Below, piece by piece: positions 44,277 to 52,992 of a stretch of DNA of 64,000 nucleotides (positions are counted from its first letter, which is position 1; each line of letters opens with the position of its first letter). The stretch comes from Streptomyces albogriseolus (GTDB taxonomy: Bacteria; Actinomycetota; Actinomycetes; Streptomycetales; Streptomycetaceae): the NCBI GenBank assembly GCA_014650475.1, contig BMVA01000004.1:434001-498000 (forward strand), in the 5' to 3' direction. The notes under the pieces were generated by a model. It ran no database searches and was not told the DNA's origin. It saw nothing but the letters and a program-made list of their open reading frames with translations. The position numbers and the translations under genes were made by a program.

Positions 44277-46216
44277 GCATGGGCGCGGGGTGGTACCTGC
44301 GGCGGCTGTCCCGGATGGGGCCGCGGGAGGCCGGCGGCCGGGCGGCCGACGCGGTGCGCCGGCGGCGCTGGCGGTCGGCGCTGCCCGGGCGGCCGCCGGT
44401 GACGGGCGTCCGGTTCACGGCCGTGCTGCCCGAGGGCGCGCTCGCCAGGGTGGACCCGGACGCGGTGAAGCGCCTGGTCGCCGAGGCGGACCGGCTGATG
44501 GCGGGACGGGCCGAGTTCTTCGGGGTGGTCCGCGACGACATGGCGGACCCGGACTGGCAGTTGGACCCGGGGACCGGGCGCCGCGCCCCGCTGGACCACG
44601 CCTTCGACGTGCCGTACCGCGACGAGGAGGCGGTCGGCGACATCAAGCAGATCTGGGAGCCGTCCCGGCACCAGTACCTGACCGTGCTGGCCGCCGCGTA
44701 CGCGCTGACCGGGAACGACCGGTACGCGGAGCGCGTGGCCGCGCATCTGCGGTCGTGGTGGGAGGCCAACCCGCCGCTGCGGGGCGCGCACTGGGTCAGC
44801 GGCATCGAGCTGGGCATCCGGCTGCTGTCGTGGGTGTGGATCCGCCGCCTGCTCGACGGCTGGGCGGGCGCGCCCGCGCTGTTCGAGGAGAACCCGGTGG
44901 CGCTGGACCAGATCTGGCACCACCAGCGCTGGCTGGCCGCGTTCCCCAGCCGGGGGTCGTCGGCGAACAACCACGCGGTCGCCGAGGCCGCCGGGCAGCT
45001 CGCCGCGTCCTGCGCGTTCGGCTGGTTCCCGTACTCGCCGCGCCTGCGGGCGGACGCGCTGCGCGACCTGGACCGGCATCTGCGCGCCAACACCTTCCTG
45101 TCGGGCATCAACCGGGAGCTGGCGAGCGAGTACCACGGGCTGGTGCTGGAGCTGGGTCTGGCCGCGCTGGCCGAGGCGGACGCGGCGGGCGTGGCGGTGC
45201 CCGCGACGACGCGGCTGGTGCTGCTGCGGATGACGGACGCGCTCGCGGCCGTCGTCGACAACCGGCTGCGCCCGCCCCGTCAGGGGGACGCGGACGACGG
45301 GCACGGGCTGGTGCTGGACGGCCCGGACACCGACCGCTGGGGGTCGCTGCTGGCCACCGGGGAGGCGGTGTTCGGCCGGCTCGGCTGGTGGCCCGAGGTG
45401 CCCGGCACCGACGTCCGCACCCCGCTGCTGGCCTCGCTGACCGAGCCGTACGGCAGGGGCGTGGCGCGTCCGGAGAGCCGGCCCGCGCACTTCGCGGACG
45501 CGGGGCTCACCGTGCTGCGGGGGCCCGGGGAGATCTGGTGCCGCTGCGACGGCGGTCCGCACGGCTTCCTGTCGATCGCCGCGCACGCCCACGCGGACGC
45601 GCTGTCCGTGGAGGTGCGGCACGACGGGGTCGACGTGCTGGCCGACCCGGGCACGTACTGCTACCACGGCCGGCCCGAGTGGCGGAGCTACTTCCGGTCC
45701 ACGCTCGGGCACAACACGCTCGAGGCGGGCGGCCGGGACCAGTCCGTGTCGGGCGGCCCCTTCCTGTGGACGCGGCACGCCGGGACCCGGGTGCTGACGG
45801 TGGACGCCGACGGGGAGGAGACGGCGCGCTGGTGCGCCGAGCACGACGGCTACCGCCCGCTGGTCCACCGGCGGCAGGTGGAACTCGCCCACGAGAGCCG
45901 TGAGGTGCGGGTGACCGACACGGTGAGCGGCGACCGCCGGGAGGTGCGTCTGGCGTTCCACCTCGGCCCCTCGGTGACGGCGGAGCTGGAGGGGAGCCGG
46001 GCGCGGCTCGCCTGGACGCGGGACGGCGAGGACCGCTCGGCGGTGCTCGACCTGCCGGCCGGGCTCACCTGGCGGGCCCACCGGGGCGAGAGCGGGCCGC
46101 CGCTGGGCTGGTACTCCCCCGGGTTCGGGCGCAAGGTGCCGAGCACCACGCTGGTCGGCAGCGGATCCGTCGACGGGACGGCCGGGTTCACCACCGTCCT
46201 CCGGTTCGACGGCTAG
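44273..46216 (+). CDS. Heparinase II/III / alginate lyase-family protein
   Basis: 647 residues. An N-terminal (alpha/alpha) toroid (about 80-370) contains IKQIWEPSRHQYLTVLAAAYALT, HWVSGIELGIRLLSWVWI and GSSANNHAVAEAAGQLAAS, with the Asn-Asn-His active-site pattern. The C-terminal beta-sandwich has SIAAHAHADALSVEV and GTYCYHGRPEWRSYFRSTLGHNTLE, which include the lyase metal and base positions. No signal peptide is evident. It would cleave uronic-acid polymers by beta-elimination, or act as a synthesis-side editing enzyme. Confidence 0.88.
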   Translation: MSMGAGWYLRRLSRMGPREAGGRAADAVRRRRWRSALPGRPPVTGVRFTAVLPEGALARVDPDAVKRLVAEADRLMAGRAEFFGVVRDDMADPDWQLDPGTGRRAPLDHAFDVPYRDEEAVGDIKQIWEPSRHQYLTVLAAAYALTGNDRYAERVAAHLRSWWEANPPLRGAHWVSGIELGIRLLSWVWIRRLLDGWAGAPALFEENPVALDQIWHHQRWLAAFPSRGSSANNHAVAEAAGQLAASCAFGWFPYSPRLRADALRDLDRHLRANTFLSGINRELASEYHGLVLELGLAALAEADAAGVAVPATTRLVLLRMTDALAAVVDNRLRPPRQGDADDGHGLVLDGPDTDRWGSLLATGEAVFGRLGWWPEVPGTDVRTPLLASLTEPYGRGVARPESRPAHFADAGLTVLRGPGEIWCRCDGGPHGFLSIAAHAHADALSVEVRHDGVDVLADPGTYCYHGRPEWRSYFRSTLGHNTLEAGGRDQSVSGGPFLWTRHAGTRVLTVDADGEETARWCAEHDGYRPLVHRRQVELAHESREVRVTDTVSGDRREVRLAFHLGPSVTAELEGSRARLAWTRDGEDRSAVLDLPAGLTWRAHRGESGPPLGWYSPGFGRKVPSTTLVGSGSVDGTAGFTTVLRFDG

Positions 46217-46225
46217 GGGGCTGCG

Positions 46226-47803
46226 ATGGGTCCGCGTGGAGGAGGCGTGCGCCGGTGGCGGCGCTGGGCGTCGGCGGCCGGGCTGGCGCTGGTCCTGGTG
46301 GCGACCGCCGGCTGCGAGAGCGAGCCCGAACCTGCGAACAAGCCGGACGGGCGGTCGCGGGCGGACGCCCGCACCCAGCCGGAGGACGCCGGCGGGGTGC
46401 CGCGGCCGGTGGCCCGGGTGTGCGAGAAGCCGAAGCCCGGCCCGTCCGCGGCGCCGTCCGGCGCGGTGACCGTGGACCCCTCGGTGCCCAGCGACCTCTC
46501 CGCGAAGACCGACGCCTCCCCCGCCGGCACCACGTTCTGGCTGAAGCCCGGCAGGCACCGGCTGGCCGGCGACCGGTACGCGCAGGTGGAGCCCAAGGAC
46601 GGCAACACCTACATCGGCGCGCCCGGCGCGGTGCTCGACGGCCTCAGGACGAACCAGTACGCCTTCGGCGGCGGCGCGCGCGACGTGACCGTCCGGCATC
46701 TGACCGTCCAGGGGTTCGTCGCGCCGCACGACGAGGGCGTGGTCAACCACGACTCGGCCGACGGCTGGGTGATCGAGCACTCCCGGATCCAGTTCAACTC
46801 CGGCGCCGGGCTGATGGCCGGGTCCCGCCAGCAGGTGCGGGCGAGCTGCCTGCGCGGCAACGGCCAGTACGGCATGAACGCCTACAAGGGGTCGGGCCCG
46901 CTGCGCGACCTGGTGCTGGAGGGCAACGAGATCACCGACAACAACCGGCACGACTGGGAGCGCAGGCGGCCCGGCTGCGGCTGCACCGGCGGCGTCAAGT
47001 TCTGGGCCGTCGACGGCGCGGACGTGCGCGGCAACTGGGTGCACGACAACCGCGGCACCGGCCTGTGGGCGGACACCAACAACAACGACTTCCTGATCGA
47101 GGGCAACGTCCTGGAGGACAACCACGGGGCCGCCCTGATGTACGAGACCAGCTACAACGCGGTGATCAGGAACAACACGATCCGGCGGAACAACTGGGTG
47201 GAGGGGAAGCGGTACGCCGAGCGCGGCGACACCTTCCCGTTCGCCACCGTCTACATCTCGGAGTCCGGCGGCGAGCCCCGGGTGAAGGCCCGCACCGACA
47301 GGCTGGAGATCTCCAGGAACCTCTTCGAGGACAACTGGAACGCGATCACCCTGTGGGAGAACGCCGACCGGTTCTGCAACAGCCCCGCCAACACCTCCTC
47401 GGCCGACTGCACGCTGCTCGTCGAGGACATCGACCGCTGCGCCCGGCCCGGCATCACCAAGGCGCCGCTGTACACGGACTGCCGGTGGCGGACCCAGCGG
47501 GTGGACGTCCACCACAACCGGTTCCTGCTGGACCCGTCCGCGATGGACTGCGCGTCGATGTGCGGCCGTATGGCGGTCCTCGCCAACTACGGCACCTATC
47601 CGGACTGGTCGCCGTACATGGGCGAGAAGGTCGCCGACGCCGTCACGCTGAAGCAGCACAACCGCTGGCGCAGCAACGTCTACGAGGGGCCGTGGACGTT
47701 CGTCGCGCACGACCCGAGCGGGGAGCTGGACGTCCAGGAGTGGCAGGGCGCGCCGTACCGGCAGGACGCGGGCAGCACCTTCCGCGCCGGGGACGGTGGT
47801 TGA
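46226..47803 (+). CDS. Right-handed parallel beta-helix lipoprotein
   Basis: 525 residues. An Arg-rich N-terminus, a hydrophobic core and the lipobox VATAGC place lipidated Cys30 outside the membrane. After a linker the chain is a beta-helix: repeated IxxNxxxxN rungs such as VLEGNEITDNNRH, FLIEGNVLEDN, AVIRNNTIRRNN and LEISRNLFEDN. Six or more Cys near the C-terminal half may form disulfides. Such folds include polysaccharide lyases and mannuronan C5-epimerases. Acting on the exported polymer is the likely role, with lyase and epimerase not distinguishable here. Confidence 0.88.
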   Translation: MGPRGGGVRRWRRWASAAGLALVLVATAGCESEPEPANKPDGRSRADARTQPEDAGGVPRPVARVCEKPKPGPSAAPSGAVTVDPSVPSDLSAKTDASPAGTTFWLKPGRHRLAGDRYAQVEPKDGNTYIGAPGAVLDGLRTNQYAFGGGARDVTVRHLTVQGFVAPHDEGVVNHDSADGWVIEHSRIQFNSGAGLMAGSRQQVRASCLRGNGQYGMNAYKGSGPLRDLVLEGNEITDNNRHDWERRRPGCGCTGGVKFWAVDGADVRGNWVHDNRGTGLWADTNNNDFLIEGNVLEDNHGAALMYETSYNAVIRNNTIRRNNWVEGKRYAERGDTFPFATVYISESGGEPRVKARTDRLEISRNLFEDNWNAITLWENADRFCNSPANTSSADCTLLVEDIDRCARPGITKAPLYTDCRWRTQRVDVHHNRFLLDPSAMDCASMCGRMAVLANYGTYPDWSPYMGEKVADAVTLKQHNRWRSNVYEGPWTFVAHDPSGELDVQEWQGAPYRQDAGSTFRAGDGG

Positions 47804-49049
47804 CGTGCGGGTGGAGCACACGCCGAGGACGGTCCAGGCGGTGTGGGGGCTGCTGGTCCTCAACACCCTCGGCTCCACGGGCGCGGAGACCATCGTGCCG
47901 CTGCCCCGGTCGCTGATCCAGATGATCACGATGGGCGCCCTGGTCGCCGCGTTCGCGCTGGCGCTCGCGCTCAACCCTCGGCTGCGGGTGCGGGCCGGCG
48001 CGTTCCTGCTGCTGCTCAGTCTGCTGCTGGTGCCGAGCCTGATCTCCAGCGTGGATCTGAGCGCCGGGTTCGGGGCGCTGTTCCGGTGCGGCCGGTTCGC
48101 GGTGTTCGTGGCCACGCTGTGGCTGCTCTCCCGCTGGTGGGACGGCTCCACCACGTTCGTGCGGTACCACATCCGCTGCTACTTCCTGGTGCTGTGCTCG
48201 GTCGCCGCCGGCCTGGTGCTGTCGCCGGGCGCCGCCCTGCCCGACCTCTACGGCGGCCGTCTGGTGGGCGCGCTGTGGCCGCTGACGCCGCCGCAGATCG
48301 GGCAGTACGCGGCGGTGGTCGTGGGGCTCACGGTGCTGCTGGTGCTGGGCCGCCGCACCGACCGGCGGAGCGCCGTGCTGGTGATCGTGCCGTCGCTGGC
48401 GCTGCTCGCCCTCACGCACACCCGGACGGCGACGATCGGGCTGCTCGCCGGTCTGGTGGTGGCGATCGGCTCCCTGGTGCTGACCAGCGCCGCCGCCCGC
48501 CGCTGGTTCGGCTGGGCGCTCGCGTGCGCGGCGGTCGCCGCGGTCGCGTTCGGGTCGCTGCTCCAGGCGTGGTTCCTGCGCGGGCAGACCGAGGAGAACT
48601 TCTCCACCCTCACCGGCCGCGCCAAGGTGTGGGAGGCGCTGCTGGACGCGCCCCGGTCGGGCGCGGAGCGGCTGTTCGGGGTGGGGCTCGGCGACAAGTC
48701 GTTCGACGGGCTGCCCATCGACAACAGCTGGCTGGCCGTCTACCACGAACAGGGTCTGCTGGGCGTGGCGCTGGTGGCGGGGTTCGTACTGGTGCCGGCC
48801 ACGGTCGCGCTGCTGCGGCCGCCGTCGCTCGCGCGGGCCTGCGCGCTGTTCCTGATCACCTACTGCGGGCTCGCCTCGTACACCGAGGCGGGTCTGGGCG
48901 ACGCCTCGCCGTACCTGCTGCACCTGGCCCTGGCGGCCTCGCTGCTGGTGGCGCCCGCCGCCCCGCCCGCGCCCGGGGCCGGTCCGCCGGCGCCGGATCC
49001 CGTCCGACGGACCGTCGCGCGGCCGGTCCGCGGCAAGGAGGTGGCGTGA
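47796..49049 (+). CDS. O-antigen polymerase/ligase-like membrane protein (Wzy)
   Basis: 417 residues with about ten membrane segments. A larger extracytoplasmic loop near residues 255-320 contains LTGRAKVWEALLDAPRSGAERLFGVGLGDKSFDGLPIDNSWL, the Wzy_C/O-antigen ligase pattern. It would join lipid-linked repeat units outside the membrane. The GTG start overlaps the beta-helix gene by 8 bases. It ends with a Pro/Ala-rich tail. No other polymerase candidate is present in the operon. Confidence 0.87.
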   Translation: MVDVRVEHTPRTVQAVWGLLVLNTLGSTGAETIVPLPRSLIQMITMGALVAAFALALALNPRLRVRAGAFLLLLSLLLVPSLISSVDLSAGFGALFRCGRFAVFVATLWLLSRWWDGSTTFVRYHIRCYFLVLCSVAAGLVLSPGAALPDLYGGRLVGALWPLTPPQIGQYAAVVVGLTVLLVLGRRTDRRSAVLVIVPSLALLALTHTRTATIGLLAGLVVAIGSLVLTSAAARRWFGWALACAAVAAVAFGSLLQAWFLRGQTEENFSTLTGRAKVWEALLDAPRSGAERLFGVGLGDKSFDGLPIDNSWLAVYHEQGLLGVALVAGFVLVPATVALLRPPSLARACALFLITYCGLASYTEAGLGDASPYLLHLALAASLLVAPAAPPAPGAGPPAPDPVRRTVARPVRGKEVA

Positions 49050-50315
49050 ATGCACGTCATGGTGGTGCACAACCGCTACGCGTCGGCGCAGCCGAGCGGG
49101 GAGAACAAGGTCGTCGACCAGGAGGTGGCGCTGCTGCGCGAGGCCGGCCACCGGGTCGGGGTGTTCGAGCGGCGCAGCGACGACATCGCCGCCCGCTCGC
49201 TGCCGGCCAAGGCGGCGATCCCGCTGCTGGTCCCGTGGAACCCGGCGGTGCGCGCCCGGCTGGCCGAGCGGCTGCGCGCCGAGCGTCCTGACGTGGTGCA
49301 CCTCCACAACGTCTTCCCGCTGCTGTCGCCCGCGGTGATCGCCGCCTGCGCGGACGCCGGGGTGCCGGCCGTCGCCACGCTGCACAACTACACCCAGGTG
49401 TGCCCGCCGGGCACCCTGCACCGGGACGGCTCGCCGTGCACCGCGTGCGTGGGCCGGGCGCCGCTGCCCGCCGTCCGGCACGGCTGCTACCGGAACTCCC
49501 GGCTGGCGACGGTGCCGCTGGCGGTGAGCCTCTCGGTCAACCGGCGGCGCTGGTGGTCGGGCGTGGAGCGGTTCTTCTGCATCTCGGCGGCGCAGCGCGA
49601 GGTGCTGGCGGGCGCCGGGATGCCGGCCGGACGGCTCGTGGTGAAGCACAACTTCGTGCCGGAGACGGACGTGCGCCGCACCGGTCCGGGCGAGCACCTG
49701 CTGTTTCTGGGGCGGCTCGCGGAGGTGAAGGGCGTGCGGCCGCTGATGGCCGCGTGGGACGAGCTCGCCGCCGCCGGCGGGGTGGGCGTGCCGCTGGTGA
49801 TCGCCGGCACGGGTCCGCTGGAGGCGGAGGTGGCGGCCTGGGCGGCGGGCCGGGACGACGTGCGCTACGCCGGCCTGTACGACCGGACGCGGTGCCGTGA
49901 GGCCGTCGCGCGGGCGGTGGCCGTGGTGGCCCCGTCGACGTGGAAGGAGGCGTTCGGGCTGGTGGTCGTGGAGGCGATGGCGGCGGGGGTGCCGGCCGTC
50001 GCCGCCGGGCACGGCGCCTTCACCGAGCTGGTGGAGGACGGGGTGACCGGGCTGCTGCACCGGCCGGACGACGCCGCGTCGCTGGCCGCCGCGCTGCGCC
50101 GGATCACCGCGGACGGCGACGGCAACCGGGAGATGGGCCGGGCGGCTCGGCTCCGGTACGAGCGGGGCTTCAGCCCCGAGGTGGGGCTGGCCCGCCTGGA
50201 GGAGGGGTACCGCGCGGCGATCGCGGGACGCGGCGGGGCGGACCCGTCGCGAGGGGACACGCACACGGGCTCGCGCCGGGGGGACCTGCGCGAGCGGGAT
50301 GGGGGAAGCAGATGA
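49050..50315 (+). CDS. Glycosyltransferase family 4
   Basis: 421 residues, starting directly after the previous stop, with AAGGAGGTG upstream. GT-B fold: RPDVVHLHNVFPLLSPAVI and ATLHNYTQVCPPGTLHRDG in the N-domain, with a CxxC pair (SPCTACVG) that could bind zinc. The C-domain has LFLGRLAEVKGVRPLMAAWDELA and the nucleotide-sugar EX7E-type segment KEAFGLVVVEAMAAGVP. It adds one sugar to the repeat unit. The tail (about 395-421) is polar and overlaps the next gene by 4 bases. Confidence 0.92.
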   Translation: MHVMVVHNRYASAQPSGENKVVDQEVALLREAGHRVGVFERRSDDIAARSLPAKAAIPLLVPWNPAVRARLAERLRAERPDVVHLHNVFPLLSPAVIAACADAGVPAVATLHNYTQVCPPGTLHRDGSPCTACVGRAPLPAVRHGCYRNSRLATVPLAVSLSVNRRRWWSGVERFFCISAAQREVLAGAGMPAGRLVVKHNFVPETDVRRTGPGEHLLFLGRLAEVKGVRPLMAAWDELAAAGGVGVPLVIAGTGPLEAEVAAWAAGRDDVRYAGLYDRTRCREAVARAVAVVAPSTWKEAFGLVVVEAMAAGVPAVAAGHGAFTELVEDGVTGLLHRPDDAASLAAALRRITADGDGNREMGRAARLRYERGFSPEVGLARLEEGYRAAIAGRGGADPSRGDTHTGSRRGDLRERDGGSR

Positions 50316-51547
50316 CACGTTGCCGACTGTGCGGTTCGACGGCGCTGGAGAGCGTCGTCGACCTGGGGGCGACCCCGCCGTGCGAGAGCTTTCTCGCCGC
50401 GGAGCACCTGGACGCGCCGGAGCCGGCGTACCCGCTGCACCTGCGGGTGTGCACGGACTGCTGGCTGGCGCAGATCCCGCCGCTGATCACGCCGGAGGAG
50501 ACGTTCAGCGAGTACGCGTACTTCTCGTCGTACTCCTCCTCCTGGGTGGAGCACGCGCGCGTGTTCGTCGAGGACGCGGCGGCGCGGCTGGGGCTCGGCG
50601 AGGACTCCTTCGTGGTGGAGGTGGCGAGCAACGACGGCTATCTGCTGCGGCACGTGCTCGACCGGGGCGTGCGCTGCCTGGGGGTCGAGCCGTCGGTGAA
50701 CGTCGGCGCGGCGGCGCGGGAGGCGGGCGTGCCCACGCTCACCGCGTTCCTGAGCCCTGAGACGGGCGCGGCGGTGCGCGCCGAGCACGGGCCGGCCGAC
50801 CTGGTGGTCGCCAACAACGTGTACGCGCACATCCCGGACGTCATCGGCTTCACGCAGGGGCTGCGCGCCCTGGTCGCCGACGACGGCTGGGTCTCGATCG
50901 AGGTGCAGCACCTGCTGACCCTGATCGAGGAGAACCAGTACGACACGATCTACCACGAGCACTTCCAGTACTACACGGTCGCCTCCGCGATCCGGGCGCT
51001 GGCGAGCGGCGGGCTGGCCCTGGTGGACGTGGAGCTGCTGCCCACGCACGGCGGTTCGCTCAGGCTCTGGGCGCGGCCCGAGGAGGCGGCCGGGGAGCCG
51101 GGCCCGCGGGTGGCCGACGTGCTCGCCCGGGAGAAGGCCGCCGGGCTCCAGGAGCTGTCCGGGTACACCGAGTTCTCCGCCCGGGTGGCCAAGGTGCGCC
51201 GGGACCTGCTGCGGTTCCTGGTCGACGCGGCCGAGCGGGGCGAGACGGTCGTCGGGTACGGCGCGCCGGGCAAGGGCAACACGCTGCTCAACCACTGCGG
51301 GATCCGGCCCGACCTGCTGCCGTACACGGTGGACCGCAACCCGTACAAGCACGGCCGGTACACGCCGGGCACGCGCATCCCGATCCTGCCGCCCGACCGG
51401 ATCGCCGCGGACCGGCCGGACTACGTGCTGGTGCTGCCGTGGAACCTGCGCGCCGAGCTGACCGAGCAGCTGGCGTACGTGCACGAGTGGGGCGGCCGGC
51501 TGGTCTTCCCCATCCCGGAACTGAGCATTGTCGAGGTCGAGCGATGA
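50312..51547 (+). CDS. SAM-dependent sugar C-methyltransferase family protein
   Basis: 411 residues with the three-part layout of NDP-hexose C-methyltransferases such as TylCIII. The N-terminal zinc-binding CRLCG and CTDCW are followed by EYAYFSSYSSSW. The SAM domain has VVEVASNDGYLLRHVLDRG, and DTIYHEHFQYYT carries the catalytic Tyr/His region. The C-terminal domain has VVGYGAPGKGNTLLNHCGI. These enzymes methylate C3 of 4-keto sugars. Here the substrate would be the CDP- or dTDP-linked sugar made by its neighbours. Coupled to both flanking genes by ATGA overlaps. Confidence 0.88.
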   Translation: MTRCRLCGSTALESVVDLGATPPCESFLAAEHLDAPEPAYPLHLRVCTDCWLAQIPPLITPEETFSEYAYFSSYSSSWVEHARVFVEDAAARLGLGEDSFVVEVASNDGYLLRHVLDRGVRCLGVEPSVNVGAAAREAGVPTLTAFLSPETGAAVRAEHGPADLVVANNVYAHIPDVIGFTQGLRALVADDGWVSIEVQHLLTLIEENQYDTIYHEHFQYYTVASAIRALASGGLALVDVELLPTHGGSLRLWARPEEAAGEPGPRVADVLAREKAAGLQELSGYTEFSARVAKVRRDLLRFLVDAAERGETVVGYGAPGKGNTLLNHCGIRPDLLPYTVDRNPYKHGRYTPGTRIPILPPDRIAADRPDYVLVLPWNLRAELTEQLAYVHEWGGRLVFPIPELSIVEVER

Positions 51548-52344
51548 AGGTCGTACTGTTCTGCGGCGGTTACGGGCTGCGCATGCGCGCCGGGGCGAAC
51601 GACGACATCCCCAAGCCCATGGCGATGGTCGGCCCGCGCCCGCTGATCTGGCACGTGATGCGCTACTACGCGCACTTCGGGCACAAGGAGTTCATCCTGT
51701 GCCTGGGCTACGGCGCCCACCACATCAAGGAGTTCTTCCTCACCTACGAGGAGACCACCTCCAACGACTTCGTGCTGCGCGGCGGCCGCACCGAGCTGCT
51801 GTCCACCGACATCGCGGACTGGACCATCACGTTCGCGCAGACCGGCATCGAGTCGCCCATCGGGGAGCGGCTGCGCCGGGTGCGGCACCATCTGGACGGC
51901 GACGAGATGTTCCTCGCCAACTACGCGGACGTGCTCACCGACGCCCCGCTGCCGGAGATGATCGAGAAGTTCTCCCGCCGGGACGCGGGCGCGTCGATGA
52001 TGGTGGTGCCGCCGCAGTCGTCGTTCCACTGCGTGGAGCTGGGCCAGGACGGCCTGGTGGGCGGCATCACCGCGGTGAGCGAGCTGCCGCTGTGGGAGAA
52101 CGGCGGCTACTTCGTGCTGCGCCAGGAGATCTTCGACCACATCCCCGAGAACGGGGATCTCGTCGCCGACGGGTGTGGCCAACTGGCCAAGCGGGGAAGG
52201 CTCGTCGCGCACCAGCACCGCGGTTTCTGGAAGCCGACCGACACCGTGAAGGAGCGTGCGGCGCTGGACGAGGCCTACGCCCGGGGGGACCGGCCGTGGG
52301 CCGTGTGGGAGCGGGAGCGTACGGGGACGGGGGTGAGCGCGTGA
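51544..52344 (+). CDS. Glucose-1-phosphate cytidylyltransferase-like nucleotidyltransferase
   Basis: 266 residues, about the RfbF/DdhA length. The start KVVLFCGGYGLRMRAGANDDIPKPMAMVGPRPLIWHVMRYYAHFGHKEFILCLGY matches the family, including the signature GGxGxRM and the KP pair. It would form CDP-glucose from glucose-1-phosphate and CTP. A second metal or substrate segment, FLANYADVLTD, is present. The usual partner, a CDP-glucose 4,6-dehydratase, is not obvious in the operon. It overlaps its neighbours by 4 bases on each side. Confidence 0.88.
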   Translation: MKVVLFCGGYGLRMRAGANDDIPKPMAMVGPRPLIWHVMRYYAHFGHKEFILCLGYGAHHIKEFFLTYEETTSNDFVLRGGRTELLSTDIADWTITFAQTGIESPIGERLRRVRHHLDGDEMFLANYADVLTDAPLPEMIEKFSRRDAGASMMVVPPQSSFHCVELGQDGLVGGITAVSELPLWENGGYFVLRQEIFDHIPENGDLVADGCGQLAKRGRLVAHQHRGFWKPTDTVKERAALDEAYARGDRPWAVWERERTGTGVSA

Positions 52345-52988
52345 TCCGGCTGGGAACCGGGCGTCTCGAGCGGGTCGTCGCGGTGGGCGCGCACTGCGAC
52401 GACATCGCCATCGGCGCCGGCGGCACCCTGCTGACCCTGTGCCGGGCCCGCCCGGGCCTCAGGGTCGACGCGCTGGTGCTGTCCGGCGGCGGCACGGAGC
52501 GCGAGCAGGAGGAGCAGGAGGCGCTCGCCGCGTTCTGCCCGGGCGCCGACCTGCGGCTGACCGTCGACAAGATGCCCGACGGGCGGCTGCCCGCGCACTG
52601 GACGGAGGCCAAGGCCGCCGTCGAGGAGCTGCGTGCCCGTACCGAGCCCGACCTGGTGCTCGCCCCGCGCACCGAGGACGCGCACCAGGACCACCGCGGT
52701 CTGGCGAAGCTGATGACCACCGCGTTCCGCGACCATCTCGTGCTCGGCTACGAGATCGTCAAGTGGGACGGGGACCTGGGCCGTCCCGTGGTGTACCAGC
52801 CGCTGGCCCCGGACACCGCCGAGGACAAGGTGCGTCTGCTGCAGGAGCACTACCCCTCGCAGCGGCACCGGCCCTGGTACGACCGGGAGGCCTTCCTCGG
52901 GCTCGCCCGGATCCGGGGCATCGAAAGCAACGCGCGCTACGCCGAGGCGTTCGCCGTCACCAAACTCACTGTCGACCTGGGGGGTTGA
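52341..52988 (+). CDS. PIG-L family deacetylase
   Basis: 215 residues from a GTG overlapping the previous stop. Zinc-site motif VVAVGAHCDDIAIGAGGTL (the AHxDD pattern) near residue 15 and a second His pair in EDAHQDHRGLAKL near residue 115 are both intact. Relatives such as MshB and GlcNAc-PI deacetylase remove acetyl groups from amino sugars. Here an N-acetyl sugar nucleotide, lipid-linked sugar or polymer repeat could be the substrate. No signal peptide, so it acts in the cytoplasm. Confidence 0.88.
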   Translation: MIRLGTGRLERVVAVGAHCDDIAIGAGGTLLTLCRARPGLRVDALVLSGGGTEREQEEQEALAAFCPGADLRLTVDKMPDGRLPAHWTEAKAAVEELRARTEPDLVLAPRTEDAHQDHRGLAKLMTTAFRDHLVLGYEIVKWDGDLGRPVVYQPLAPDTAEDKVRLLQEHYPSQRHRPWYDREAFLGLARIRGIESNARYAEAFAVTKLTVDLGG

Positions 52989-52992
52989 AACC

